Positions 47,729 to 56,475 are shown, counted from the first letter of the stretch. The stretch: DNA of 64,000 nt from Dyadobacter jejuensis (GCF_003149085.1 NZ_QGDT01000001.1:372001-436000), one strand, 5' to 3'. A program made the numbers and translations. The notes: a model not told the origin generated them from the letters alone.

Positions 47729-48082
47729 ATAATTATCCCCCGTCAGTGTTTGTTTTATATACCCAACTATGCCCCAAATGGCAAACCTGATTACCCAAAT
47801 CTTGATAGAGAGCAGGTGCTTTCCTTGCTCTGGGATAAACTATAGTCCGCCTGGAATGCTGCTGAGGTAGCGGTAGGCGTTTGGAGTAATCTATTAGGGA
47901 AATGACAGGGGTTGATTTTGCACGAAATTGGGACAAAGTTACTGCACAGACTTAATGGCATCGAGCCAGATAATGACGATGCTCCTTGTTCCATAGTAGT
48001 GTGTTTAAGTTTTATTGGTAGGCCGATCGGAATGCTTTTTATGGACAACTTGGCGGCAGGAAGCAATACTAGCCCGTTCTAG
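47729..48082 (+). pseudogene. Possible remnant of a decayed gene, family not recognised
   Basis: One plus-strand frame reads as protein-like sequence over 353 nt with only two internal stops, TAG at 47843 and TGA at 47903, and a final stop at 48080. Fragments include YAPNGKPDYPNLDREQVLSL before the first stop and RLNGIEPDNDDAPCSIVVC then GRPIGMLFMDNLAAGS after the second. No start codon or promoter can be placed. I cannot name a family. The rest of the 1-kb stretch (47534-48497) shows no intact gene or clear RNA. Confidence 0.3.
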
Positions 48083-48497
48083 GAACACTTCCCTATCGTG
48101 GGGAATACGTATCCGGTATCCCTACCTAGCGCATACTGTAGAAGAGGGTAAATTTATAATTTTTGGATATTTATAGCCAAACTAAAAAGACAGCGTTCTC
48201 ATCGTATTAGTCCTTGAAGTGCAATCCAAAAACTATGTAGGCTACAAAACATGTCGTTTTATACCGGGCGCCGGCCGTTTTGTGCTAAAAATGGTGAGGT
48301 AGGCCCCAATAGGTCATGGCTCATCATGGCAGCATAGGCCCAAAGCTGAGTGACGGTACAGCCGATATCGATAAAATATTTTCAAAGTTTAGCCTACTTC
48401 CCTATTTTCTTTCGTTTATTACTCGTACAATTTTTTTAAAAGATAGCATTTTACCTCGACCCGGCGCATATTTGTGTCCTGACAAAGAAACTACACT

Positions 48498-49340
48498 ATG
48501 AAGTACCGCATACTATTCACCATTATTTTTACCTTAAGTGCTATAAGCCAATCTTTTTCACAAGGTTATAGCAAATCGGGACAGCGTTATGTGCAGCCCT
48601 TTGGCCAGATGAGCCTAACTGTTGGCCTTGGAGTGGCCTATTATATGGGCGATCTGCGCGATGGGATCGATATGAAACACCTCGGATTGGGGCCGTCTAT
48701 TTCCCTAGGAGGGCAGTTTCGGCTTAGCGAAAATTTTAGTGCTCGAGGCGAGTTTCGCTACTATCAGGTAAAGGCGGATCAACAATACTCTAAAAACTAT
48801 CAAAATAACCTTTCTTTTAGGACCCGCAACCCCGATATCAATCTGGGGATCCAGGCCGACTTGTTTGGCTATAACCGCCATGCCCCCATCAATCCCTATT
48901 TGTTTGCTGGGGTGGGGGCCACTTTTATGACGCCGAAGGCTAAGTTGGGAGATAACTGGTATAGTTTGGCGCCTCTGATGACCGAAAATGAAAAGTACAA
49001 CCGACTACCTTTGGTGTTTACCGGCGGTATTGGGGTGTCTGTCAAGACGACGGACAAGCTCAGCCTGGGGCTTGAGTTATGCAATAATTTTGTCAACTCC
49101 GATTACCTCGACGACGTGAGTACAACTTATCCCGATCCCGACGCCTTGGCCTCCGACTTGGCACGTCAGCTCTCCGATCGATCGCCTGAGATTGGCCTGC
49201 CTCCTCGCATGGTAGGGGGGCTGCGGGGAGGAGCCGCAGTGAAAGATAGCTATCTGTTTTTCCAATTCAGAGCGCAGTATATGCTGGGCAATCTCCAGCA
49301 AGCACGAGCTCGTAAAAAGCTAAGGTGTAACCCTATTTAA
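48498..49340 (+). CDS. Outer-membrane beta-barrel protein, DUF6089-like
   Basis: A 280-aa protein with a signal peptide (about 1-22, ending SFSQ) and amphipathic beta strands throughout. The VGLGVAYYMGDLRDG, NPYLFAGVGATFMTPKAK and NNFVNSDYLDDVSTTYPDP segments resemble the DUF6089 outer-membrane proteins of Bacteroidota, some of which are linked to gliding and secretion complexes. Its last 21 nt overlap the 3' end of the AraC gene on the other strand. A weak promoter-like CATATTTG lies at 48467-48474. Confidence 0.75.
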   Translation: MKYRILFTIIFTLSAISQSFSQGYSKSGQRYVQPFGQMSLTVGLGVAYYMGDLRDGIDMKHLGLGPSISLGGQFRLSENFSARGEFRYYQVKADQQYSKNYQNNLSFRTRNPDINLGIQADLFGYNRHAPINPYLFAGVGATFMTPKAKLGDNWYSLAPLMTENEKYNRLPLVFTGGIGVSVKTTDKLSLGLELCNNFVNSDYLDDVSTTYPDPDALASDLARQLSDRSPEIGLPPRMVGGLRGGAAVKDSYLFFQFRAQYMLGNLQQARARKKLRCNPI

Positions 49341-50216
49341 TAAGGCTTGCCCTTGAGGTGCACAGGCTTGGGTTTTTCCTTTTTTAAAATCCTGAATGGT
49401 GACCGAATAGTTTTTCTTAAAGGACTTCGACAAATGGCTGGAATCGGTAAAGCCTAACATATAGGCGATTTCCTTGATGGAGTATTGGCTGTGCTTGATG
49501 TAGCTCTCGGCCAATTTGAGTTTGGATTTGATGATATACTCTTGAAACGAATATTCCGAGTGTTTTTTAAAGTACTCGCTAAAGTACGTAGGAGCTATAT
49601 TGAATTCGCTGGCTATAGCCTCTAGGCTTAGCTTTTGCTTGTCGTAGAGGTGATGTTGAATATAGCGGATAATCTCGCCAAACTTATAATCCTTGTTATG
49701 GCCTTCATCGACATACCTTTTTTCAATATTTCGGGCCAATATATTCAGCGTACTCATTAATAGACTTTCGATAATCGGCTCCGAATAGTCGTCTTTGGTA
49801 AGGTATTCCTGATGGATTTGTTTGATCAAATGAACCAATAGTTCACGTTCCAAGCTGGTGCGGGTCTGGATGATGTCGCCAGCTACCTTATTGTAATTGC
49901 TCAATACATAAGATAGTTTTTGAAACCATTCCTTATAATGGCCATGCATGGCCTCTTTGGTGAAATAAAGATCGGTAAACCGAATAAAGTAAAAGGTAGT
50001 TCTTTCTTCGATTTTGAAGGAATGACAATCTAGAGGGGGAAGTAGGAAAATATTTCCTTGGGCATAGGGAAACTGCATTTGATTGATACACTGATGCCCC
50101 GTTCCTTTGTCTATATAGACCAGCTCGAAAAAATTGTGTTGATGCGGGCGCTTTTGCCAGTGGTCTAGTATCTCAATATGTATTTCAAAAGGTTTTATAG
50201 TCTGTTCTATGTGCAT
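49320..50216 (-). CDS. AraC-family transcriptional regulator
   Basis: 298 aa. N-terminal cupin-like sensor (about 1-110: HQHNFFELVYIDKGTGHQ and GNIFLLPPLDCHSF) and a C-terminal pair of helix-turn-helix motifs (about 195-290: LSLEAIASEFNIAPTYFSEYFKKHSEYSF and YSIKEIAYMLGFTDSSHLSKSFKKNY). It is divergent from the alcohol dehydrogenase gene, and the intergenic region has two 10-bp repeats placed like AraC sites. A small aromatic or aldehyde inducer is possible but unknown. Confidence 0.93.
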   Translation of the reverse strand: MHIEQTIKPFEIHIEILDHWQKRPHQHNFFELVYIDKGTGHQCINQMQFPYAQGNIFLLPPLDCHSFKIEERTTFYFIRFTDLYFTKEAMHGHYKEWFQKLSYVLSNYNKVAGDIIQTRTSLERELLVHLIKQIHQEYLTKDDYSEPIIESLLMSTLNILARNIEKRYVDEGHNKDYKFGEIIRYIQHHLYDKQKLSLEAIASEFNIAPTYFSEYFKKHSEYSFQEYIIKSKLKLAESYIKHSQYSIKEIAYMLGFTDSSHLSKSFKKNYSVTIQDFKKGKTQACAPQGQALLNRVTP

Positions 50217-50299
50217 AATTTCTCGAAATGGACGAATAATATTAACAAAGATAGTGAATTGGGCTAATTATATGCTTGATGATGAGGTGTAAACCTTTA

Positions 50300-50330
50300 T
50301 TTATACCTAGTTTACCAGTTTTTATACCTA
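50300..50330 (+). promoter_or_regulatory. Tandem AraC-type operator: two TTTATACCTA repeats
   Basis: TTTATACCTA at 50300-50309 and again at 50321-50330, identical and exactly 21 bp apart, which puts both on the same face of the helix. The second ends 21 nt before the -7 element, over the missing -33 box, as in class II activation by AraC-type dimers. The regulator gene is divergent next door. Confidence 0.65.
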
Positions 50331-50351
50331 TGAAGAAAGGAGGAGGTGCCT

Positions 50352-50359
50352 TAATTTTG
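50352..50359 (+). promoter_or_regulatory. -7 promoter element of the alcohol dehydrogenase gene
   Basis: TAATTTTG matches TAnnTTTG. The -33 position lacks TTTG, so the promoter probably needs the activator bound at the two repeats just upstream. Confidence 0.6.
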
Positions 50360-50387
50360 TGTAAAATTTAAAACTAACCAAGATCAA

Positions 50388-51404
50388 ATGATGAAAGCCA
50401 TAGGATTTAAAGAATCGTTGCCCATTACAGAAGAGAATAGTTTTATAGCCTTTGAGACGGAGATACCCACTCCCTCGGGCCATGATCTGCTGGTGAAGAT
50501 TTCCGCTATTTCGGTGAATCCGGTCGATTTTAAGATACGTCAGAATGCCGCCAAGGATACGGTATTGGACGAACCAAAAATAATAGGCTGGGATGCCGTA
50601 GGCGTGGTGGAAGCCGTCGGGGAACAGGTCTCACGGTTTCAGGTAGGGGATGAGGTGTACTATGCAGGAGACCTTACCAGGAGTGGAAGCAATGCCGAAT
50701 ACCAACTGGTAGACGAACGGATTGTTGGTCGCAAGCCGACATCGCTGACTCTAGCCGAAGCGGCTGCCTTACCTCTAACGGCCCTTACCGCTTGGGAGTC
50801 CTTATTCGATCGAATAAAAGTAAACCCTGCCACCGATAAAGGCAAAACGGTATTGATATTAGCGGGTGCAGGAGGGGTCGGCTCAATTGCCATTCAGATT
50901 GCCAAAAAAGTTGCAGGGCTTACCGTCATCGCAACGGCCTCAAGGCCCGAAACGATAGCATGGTGTGAGGCATTAGGGGCCGATTTTGTGGTGAATCACC
51001 GCAATCTGAAAGCCGATCTCGAAACTATAGGCCACGGTCAGGTAGATTATATTCTGGACTTTGTGGATCTGGAGGGCTATTGGGACCTTGCCGCCGAGCT
51101 TATCAAGCCCCAAGGACATATTGTATCCATTACAGGAAGTGGTACCCCATTGAATTTGGATGTCCTAAAAACCAAAAGTGTTACCTTTTCATGGGAGTTC
51201 ATGTACACCCGTTCCATGTATAGCACGCCCGATATGGACCGTCAACACCAAATATTAAATGAAGTGGCCGATTTGTTGGATGCTGGAACCCTTAAGACCA
51301 CGCTGACCACCGTTTTGGAAGGCTTTACGGTAGCCAATCTTAAAAAAGCGCATCAAATGCAAGAGTCTGGAACTACCATCGGCAAAACGGTCGTTCTCTA
51401 CTAG
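50388..51404 (+). CDS. Zinc-type alcohol dehydrogenase-like/quinone oxidoreductase family protein
   Basis: 338 aa of the medium-chain dehydrogenase/reductase superfamily. The N-terminal GroES-like domain has SVNPVDFKIR and GWDAVGVVEAVG. The cofactor domain has the ILAGAGGVGSIAIQIAK dinucleotide motif at about 155-171. The catalytic zinc ligands of true alcohol dehydrogenases are not evident, so it is more likely an NADPH-dependent quinone or enone reductase, as in the adh_fam_1 group. Two adjacent ATG codons (50388 and 50391) can start it. Control by the AraC regulator is likely. Confidence 0.9.
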   Translation: MMKAIGFKESLPITEENSFIAFETEIPTPSGHDLLVKISAISVNPVDFKIRQNAAKDTVLDEPKIIGWDAVGVVEAVGEQVSRFQVGDEVYYAGDLTRSGSNAEYQLVDERIVGRKPTSLTLAEAAALPLTALTAWESLFDRIKVNPATDKGKTVLILAGAGGVGSIAIQIAKKVAGLTVIATASRPETIAWCEALGADFVVNHRNLKADLETIGHGQVDYILDFVDLEGYWDLAAELIKPQGHIVSITGSGTPLNLDVLKTKSVTFSWEFMYTRSMYSTPDMDRQHQILNEVADLLDAGTLKTTLTTVLEGFTVANLKKAHQMQESGTTIGKTVVLY

Positions 51405-51504
51405 TAGATTATCGTCCGCTAAGTTTTCCTTTGGAGGAATGCGATTCATGAAAGCCGGTATATGCCTTGTCTAGAGGCTATATTCTGCTCGAAATTTTGA
51501 AATT

Positions 51505-52056
51505 ATGTCATTAACCTATTCAAATATGATGGAGTTGGGGGCTAAGGCCCCCGGCTTTACCTTGCCCGACACCGTCTCTGGGCAGGCCGTCAGCCTATCG
51601 GAATGGAAGTCGGAGGTAGGGACAGTAGTCGTCTTTATTTGTAACCATTGCCCTTATGTGCATCATATCAATGCTCCGTTGGTAGCCCTAGCCCATCGCT
51701 ACCAACAAAAAGGGATTCAATTTTTGGCTATCAGCAGCAATAACGTAGAGACCCACCCTCAGGATGCCCCGGAGCTGATGACCCAGGTGGCCGCAGAGGA
51801 AGGCTACCCTTTTCCCTATTTGTACGACCAAAGCCAGGAAGTCGCCAAGGCATATGGGGCCGAATGTACCCCCGATTTTTTTGTGTTTGACAAAGACCTG
51901 GCCTGTGTTTATCGGGGTCGGTTCGACGATTCGCGGCCTCAAAAAGACGAAGCAACTGGTAGTGACCTTTCTCAGGCTTTGGATGCCTTCCTAGCTGGCA
52001 GGCCAGTGTCCCAAGAGCAACATCCCAGCATGGGTTGTAATATTAAATGGAAATAG
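51505..52056 (+). CDS. Thioredoxin-fold redoxin family protein
   Basis: 183 aa with an AhpC/TSA-Redoxin fold: GAKAPGFTLPDTVSGQ at the start, VVVFICNHCPYVHH with a CxxC pair (C46, C49), and ECTPDFFVFDKD as the cis-Pro strand. No signal peptide, so it is cytosolic. The CNHC site is typical of a Bacteroidota and cyanobacterial thioredoxin-family group. Substrate unknown. A start at 51526 (MMELGAKAPG) is also possible. Confidence 0.88.
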   Translation: MSLTYSNMMELGAKAPGFTLPDTVSGQAVSLSEWKSEVGTVVVFICNHCPYVHHINAPLVALAHRYQQKGIQFLAISSNNVETHPQDAPELMTQVAAEEGYPFPYLYDQSQEVAKAYGAECTPDFFVFDKDLACVYRGRFDDSRPQKDEATGSDLSQALDAFLAGRPVSQEQHPSMGCNIKWK

Positions 52057-52192
52057 GGTTGCTAGTATTAGTGCTGGCTTAGTAAGTCGTTTGTTGATAG
52101 TGTATTGTGTAAATGCCGCTCTGAGTAACTATCTTTTGGAGCAAAAAGCTCTTTGAAAATGACACATTGATCACCCGGGGCGTAACAGGACC

Positions 52193-52643
52193 CGTCGAAG
52201 CAATGTCATGCTGATCACGCGGGGCGTGACAGGACCTGTCGAAGCAATGTCATGCTGAGCCTGTCGAAGCACAAAACGGGCCTTCGACAGGCCCAGGCTG
52301 ACATGTGTAATTTATTGTGAATCAATTTATTGCAAAACATATCAATGTTGGTCTGTCGAGACAATGTCCTGCTGATCACGCAGGGTGTGAAAGGGCTCGT
52401 CGAAGCAATGTCCTGCTGATCACGCGGGGCGTGACAGGACCTGTCGAAGCAATGTCATGCTGAGCCTGTCGAAGCACAAAACGGGCCTTCGACAGGCCCA
52501 GGCTGACATGTGTAATTTATTGTGAATCAATTTATTGCAAAACATATCAATGTTGGTCTGTCGAGACAATGTCCTGCTGATCACGCAGGGTGTGAAAGGG
52601 CTCGTCGAAGCAATGTCATGCTGAGCCTGTCGAAGCACAAAAC
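52193..52643. repeat. 205-bp tandem repeat (two full copies plus a partial third) with REP-like palindromes
   Basis: Bases 52193-52397 recur at 52398-52602 with an exact offset of 205, and a partial third copy starts at 52603. Differences between copies are few and lie mostly in the first part. Each unit contains GCCTGTCGAAG and its inverse CTTCGACAGGC, 11 bp each, 12 nt apart, and several GTCATGCTGAGCCTGTCG-like words of the kind dispersed in many bacterial genomes as extragenic palindromes. No open frame is supported across it. Confidence 0.85.
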
Positions 52644-52782
52644 AGACTTTCAAAATAGAGGTGTTGGTGGTCAGCACATTGATAACTTGTCAACGGCAGC
52701 TAAACTTGACAGGCCGTTTAGGCATGGTTATTTCCCCATTACTAAAAATAAATTTTGGTATAAAACCCAAACGGAGAAAATT

Positions 52783-54150
52783 ATGGCAAGCACAATCATT
52801 ATTAATCCAGCTACCGGCGACAAAGTGGCTGAGTACCAACGTATCAGTTTGGACGATGCCAAGCAGAAGGTGGAAGCGGGGAAGCGCGTATTTGATACCT
52901 GGAAACTAAAAAGTTATGAAGAACGCTCGCTGCTCATGCACCGACTAGCCGATGTGCTGGAGCAAAATAAGGAGGAATATGCCCAACTCATTACCATGGA
53001 AATGGGTAAGGTGATCGGACAATCGAGAAAAGAAATTGAGAAATGCGTCTGGGTTTGCAGGTACTATGCCGACCATGGACGTTCGCTGCTGCTGGACGAA
53101 AGCGTACAGACGGAGGCTACCAAAAGTTATGTTACCTTTCAGCCTTTGGGGGTGATATTAGCAGTAATGCCTTGGAACTTTCCATTTTACCAGGTCATCC
53201 GCTTTGCCGCTCCCGCTCTTATGGCAGGCAATACCGGAGTGTTGAAACATGCATCGAACGTACAAGGCTGTGCCTATGCATTGGAAGTAGCCTTCGAAAA
53301 GGCTGGTTTCCCTACTGGCGCCTTCGTGAACTTAAACCTTAGCGCGGGGGAGGTCAAAGATATTATTGCCCACAGGCCTATCGTAGCGGTAACCCTGACC
53401 GGGAGCGATCCTGCGGGGCGTTCGGTGGCCTCGGTGGCAGGACAAAACCTAAAGAAAACCGTTATGGAGCTTGGGGGTAGTGATGCCTACATTGTATTGG
53501 AAGATGCCGATTTAGAGTTCGCCACCGACTTGGCTACCTTGGGTAGGTTGCAAAATAACGGGCAGACCTGCATTGCCGCCAAGCGCTTTGTGCTGCTGGA
53601 CTCCATTTATGAGGATTTTTTGGAGCTTTTCGCCCAGAAAATGCAAGCGGCAGTGATGGGGGATCCTTTGGACGATAATACTTATTATGGCCCCATGGCG
53701 CGAACGGACCTACGCGACGAGATTCACCAACAGGTACTGAAAACCGTTGAGCAAGGGGGGCGCTTGCTATTGGGAGGCGAGGTGCCGCTGGGGCGAGGGG
53801 CCTACTATCCTGCCACCATCCTGGCCGACTTAAAGCCGGGCATGGAGGCCTTCGATCAGGAATTGTTTGGTCCGGTTGCCTCGGTAATACGTGCTAAGGA
53901 TGAAGAGGAGGCCATTGCTTTGGCCAATCATTCGCAGTTTGGACTAGGAGCGGGGGTGATCACCACCGACAAAGCCAGAGGGGAGCGCATAGCCTTAAGG
54001 CTGGAGGCGGGTAGTAGCTTCGTTAATAAACTAGTGGCTTCCGACCCTCGAATGCCTTTCGGTGGTATTAAGAATAGCGGCTACGGCCGTGAGCTATCCG
54101 GGTATGGGATCCGTGAGTTTGTTAATACGAAATCCATTTGGATCGATTAG
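52783..54150 (+). CDS. NAD(P)-dependent aldehyde (succinate-semialdehyde-type) dehydrogenase
   Basis: 455 aa from the ATG at 52783 (MASTIIINPATGDKV). A frame open from 52522 runs through the tandem repeat and is not coding. Catalytic residues are C263 in NNGQTCIAAK and E229 in VMELGGSDAY; the cofactor loop is VMPWNFPFYQ. It most resembles the short succinate-semialdehyde dehydrogenase group, which oxidises small aldehydes to acids. It is 132 nt downstream of the tandem repeat. Confidence 0.92.
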   Translation: MASTIIINPATGDKVAEYQRISLDDAKQKVEAGKRVFDTWKLKSYEERSLLMHRLADVLEQNKEEYAQLITMEMGKVIGQSRKEIEKCVWVCRYYADHGRSLLLDESVQTEATKSYVTFQPLGVILAVMPWNFPFYQVIRFAAPALMAGNTGVLKHASNVQGCAYALEVAFEKAGFPTGAFVNLNLSAGEVKDIIAHRPIVAVTLTGSDPAGRSVASVAGQNLKKTVMELGGSDAYIVLEDADLEFATDLATLGRLQNNGQTCIAAKRFVLLDSIYEDFLELFAQKMQAAVMGDPLDDNTYYGPMARTDLRDEIHQQVLKTVEQGGRLLLGGEVPLGRGAYYPATILADLKPGMEAFDQELFGPVASVIRAKDEEEAIALANHSQFGLGAGVITTDKARGERIALRLEAGSSFVNKLVASDPRMPFGGIKNSGYGRELSGYGIREFVNTKSIWID

Positions 54151-54309
54151 TTTTGGCTTATTAAAAGTTCTGCGGATACGCCTAAAAGTAGAAGTTGGCT
54201 CCCAACAATATTTTGGAACCGTTCAAAATTGCGTGCCAGTTTTGAGGTATGCAATCGATCAGTAAAGAGTTTAAATCGTTAAAAAAACCTATAAAAGCTA
54301 ATAATTAGC

Positions 54310-54609
54310 ATGACGAAAGCCCAGCCATTAACCATTGTAGCAAAGATTTACGCCAAGGAACAAACTAAGGACTTGGTAAAAGCCGAATTGATAAAGCTCA
54401 TAGCGCCTACCAAGGCCGAAGAAGGATGCTTGTGCTACGACTTACACCAAGACTTAGAGAATCCATGCTTTTTTCTGTTTTACGAGACTTGGAGTACCCG
54501 GGAGCTCTGGCAACAACATATGAACAGCGAGCATTCGGCCAACTTTGGCAAAGCCACGGAAGGAGCTTTGGCGTCGGTGGCGATCCACGAAATGTCTCAA
54601 GTCGTGTAA
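54310..54609 (+). CDS. Antibiotic biosynthesis monooxygenase (ABM)-domain protein, putative quinol monooxygenase
   Basis: A 99-aa protein with the small ferredoxin-like ABM fold: LTIVAKIYAKEQTKDLVKAEL, EEGCLCYDLHQDLENPCFFLFYETWSTRELWQQH. The family works without cofactors as dimers, some oxidising quinols. The neighbours (aldehyde dehydrogenase, aldo/keto reductase) suggest a small set for reactive carbonyl or quinone compounds. Confidence 0.88.
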   Translation: MTKAQPLTIVAKIYAKEQTKDLVKAELIKLIAPTKAEEGCLCYDLHQDLENPCFFLFYETWSTRELWQQHMNSEHSANFGKATEGALASVAIHEMSQVV

Positions 54610-54620
54610 CGGCTTACAGG

Positions 54621-54649
54621 CGCATCCCCATTGGGGTTGCGTTTTTTTT
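54621..54649 (+). terminator. Terminator after the ABM gene
   Basis: CGCATCCCC (54621-54629) pairs with GGGGTTGCG (54633-54641) apart from one T-T mismatch, with a 3-nt loop and eight T after it. It separates the ABM gene from the aldo/keto reductase gene, 20 nt downstream. Confidence 0.85.
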
Positions 54650-54669
54650 ATTGCTCTTAGAAATAAATC

Positions 54670-55617
54670 ATGATGGATAAAATAAAAATAGGCGCTTCCG
54701 ATTTGGAAATCGCGCGGATTAACTTTGGAGGAAACGTATTTGGCTGGACTTTGGACCGGCAACAATCTTTCGAAATACTGGACGCCTTCGTTGGGGCTGG
54801 ATTTAACTTTATCGACACTGCCGACACCTATTCGTGGTGGGTAAATGGCACCGGAGGCCAGTCGGAGTCAATCATCGGAGCGTGGATGAAAGCCCGGGGG
54901 AATCGCGAACAAGTGGTGGTGGCTACCAAGGTGGGGTCCGAAACGAAGGAGCACCCCGTCGATATTAGTAAAAAACACCTATTAAAATCGGTGGATGAAT
55001 CCTTACAGAGGTTACAGACCGACTATATCGATTTGTACTATACCCACTTCGATGATGGCACTACGCCGGTAGAAGAAACCCTATCGGCCTACGACGAGAT
55101 CGTAAAGGCGGGGAAGGTCCGGTATATTGCCGCATCCAATGTTTCGCCAGACCGTCTGACGGAGTCCTTTGAAGTAGCCGAGAAAAATGATTTTCCTAAG
55201 TATGTGGCCTTGCAGCCTCATTACAATCTTGTGGAGCGTGAACAATATGAGACGGAATATGCACCCTTGGTAGAGCAATATGGGATGAGTGTAATGCCTT
55301 ATTTCTCTCTAGCAGCGGGATTTTTGACTGGAAAATACCGATCCGAGGCCGACCTAAATAAGAGTGTCCGTGGCCAGGGAGCTAAGCGTTATTTGAACGA
55401 TAAGGGCCTTTCGGTACTTAAAGCCCTGGATATTGTTGCGGCGAGGCATAGCAGCCAAGCAGCTACAGTAGCCTTGGCTTGGCTGTTGGCGCAGCCAGCT
55501 ATAGCGGCACCTATTGTGAGTGCGACTAGCCAGAGTCAATTGCAAACCTTATTCGACGCCCCCTTGCTAAGGTTGGACGGGGAGGATCTGGCTATGTTGG
55601 CGGAAGCTAGCCGGTAA
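54670..55617 (+). CDS. Aldo/keto reductase
   Basis: 315 aa with the TIM-barrel AKR fold. The catalytic tetrad is visible: D49 and Y54 (FIDTADTY), K87 (VATKVG) and H126 (YYTHFD). The NADPH-binding C-terminal part has AAGFLTGKYR and PIVSATSQSQL. It reduces aldehydes or ketones; the substrate cannot be told. Confidence 0.93.
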   Translation: MMDKIKIGASDLEIARINFGGNVFGWTLDRQQSFEILDAFVGAGFNFIDTADTYSWWVNGTGGQSESIIGAWMKARGNREQVVVATKVGSETKEHPVDISKKHLLKSVDESLQRLQTDYIDLYYTHFDDGTTPVEETLSAYDEIVKAGKVRYIAASNVSPDRLTESFEVAEKNDFPKYVALQPHYNLVEREQYETEYAPLVEQYGMSVMPYFSLAAGFLTGKYRSEADLNKSVRGQGAKRYLNDKGLSVLKALDIVAARHSSQAATVALAWLLAQPAIAAPIVSATSQSQLQTLFDAPLLRLDGEDLAMLAEASR

Positions 55618-55753
55618 AGTAAGGGGGTTAGAGAAGGGGAGCCACCGGCCGAAGGCGTGTTCGTACTATTGGCTTTGGAGCCTGCTGAGGCGGAGGGTCT
55701 TCAGGGCCTTGCTTTGGAATGGGTGGTATTGCCCGGAAGAAACGCCTGCTCAC

Positions 55754-55784
55754 TTTGTTTAGATTGGTAAGTGCTCTAAATTTG
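55754..55784 (+). promoter_or_regulatory. Full-consensus promoter of the thioesterase gene
   Basis: TTTG (55754-55757), exactly 19 nt, TAAATTTG (55777-55784). Complete Bacteroidetes consensus. Transcription would begin near 55790, leaving a leader of about 165 nt before the gene. Confidence 0.8.
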
Positions 55785-55824
55785 TAATGGGTCGCCTTAT
55801 GGATGTTGCTGGTTAGGCCATCAA

Positions 55825-55896
55825 CAAAAATGAAGCGACCAATTTTTGTATCCTTTCGTAGTATTTGTAGAAAGGATGATGTTTTTTTATCCTTTC
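55825..55896 (+). promoter_or_regulatory. Attenuator-like leader with mutually exclusive hairpins
   Basis: First hairpin: CAAAAAT (55825-55831) with ATTTTTG (55842-55848). Second: ATCCTTTC (55850-55857) with GAAAGGAT (55870-55877), followed by seven T at 55882-55888, a terminator shape. A second ATCCTTTC at 55889-55896 can pair with the same GAAAGGAT, which would break the terminator. A 30-codon frame starts at 55830 and spans the whole element. Together these form an attenuator or riboswitch-like platform; the trigger is unknown. Confidence 0.5.
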
Positions 55897-55956
55897 ACCC
55901 ATTGTATCGCTCCATAGGCTAGGGATAGTCTCGGCCATTAAAATAGACTTAACCAT

Positions 55957-56475
55957 ATGTTGAATCCTAAGACTCCGCAACAGTCGGAGGTTACCATGAC
56001 CGAAATGGTGCTTCCTAACGACACCAATACCTTGAATAACCTGATGGGGGGGCGCCTGCTGCACTGGATGGATATTTGTGCGGCCATAGCGGCACAAAAG
56101 CACTCTAACCGGATCGTGGTGACGGCCTCCGTCGATAATGTGTCCTTTACTGAGCCTATTCGATTGGGCAATATCGTGACTATGAAGGCCGTAGTGACCC
56201 GAGCCTTCAATTCGTCAATGGAAGTCCATCTTCAGGTATGGGCTGAGGATATTCCTGCAGGGAAGCGGGTGAGTACCAACAGTGCCTTTTACACTTTTGT
56301 GGCCGTCGATCAGAACGGCCGCCCTATAGAAGTTCCTTCCTTGTTGCCAGAGACTGAGGAGGAAGTGGCGCTGTTCGACAGTGCCCTGCGCCGCCGTCAG
56401 CTGCGGCTGGTGCTGGCAGGAAGGATGAAGCCCACGGAGGCTAAAGAGTTAAGGTCATTATTTGAAATAGAATAA
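55957..56475 (+). CDS. Acyl-CoA thioesterase, hotdog fold
   Basis: 172 aa with a 4HBT hotdog domain: MVLPNDTNTLNNLMGGRLLHWMDICAAIAAQ and VTASVDNVSFTEPIRLGNIVTMKAVV are the YciA-type signature; the N and D in this first motif are the usual catalytic candidates. It hydrolyses acyl-CoA in the cytosol. The start at 55957 gives 13 residues before the next Met (55996), which could also be the start. The preceding 55618-55956 stretch holds a promoter and an attenuator-like leader. Confidence 0.9.
   Translation: MLNPKTPQQSEVTMTEMVLPNDTNTLNNLMGGRLLHWMDICAAIAAQKHSNRIVVTASVDNVSFTEPIRLGNIVTMKAVVTRAFNSSMEVHLQVWAEDIPAGKRVSTNSAFYTFVAVDQNGRPIEVPSLLPETEEEVALFDSALRRRQLRLVLAGRMKPTEAKELRSLFEIE

Noticed and set aside
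52193..52643. CRISPR array
   Set aside because: The period is 205 bp and whole units are duplicated, with no short repeats separated by unique spacers and no cas genes.
52522..52782. N-terminal extension of the aldehyde dehydrogenase
   Set aside because: It translates the tandem repeat; the family N-terminus starts at 52783.
55621..55770. Short plus-strand frame of about 45 codons between the aldo/keto reductase gene and the thioesterase promoter
   Set aside because: No start codon, no recognisable sequence, and it runs into the promoter of the next gene.
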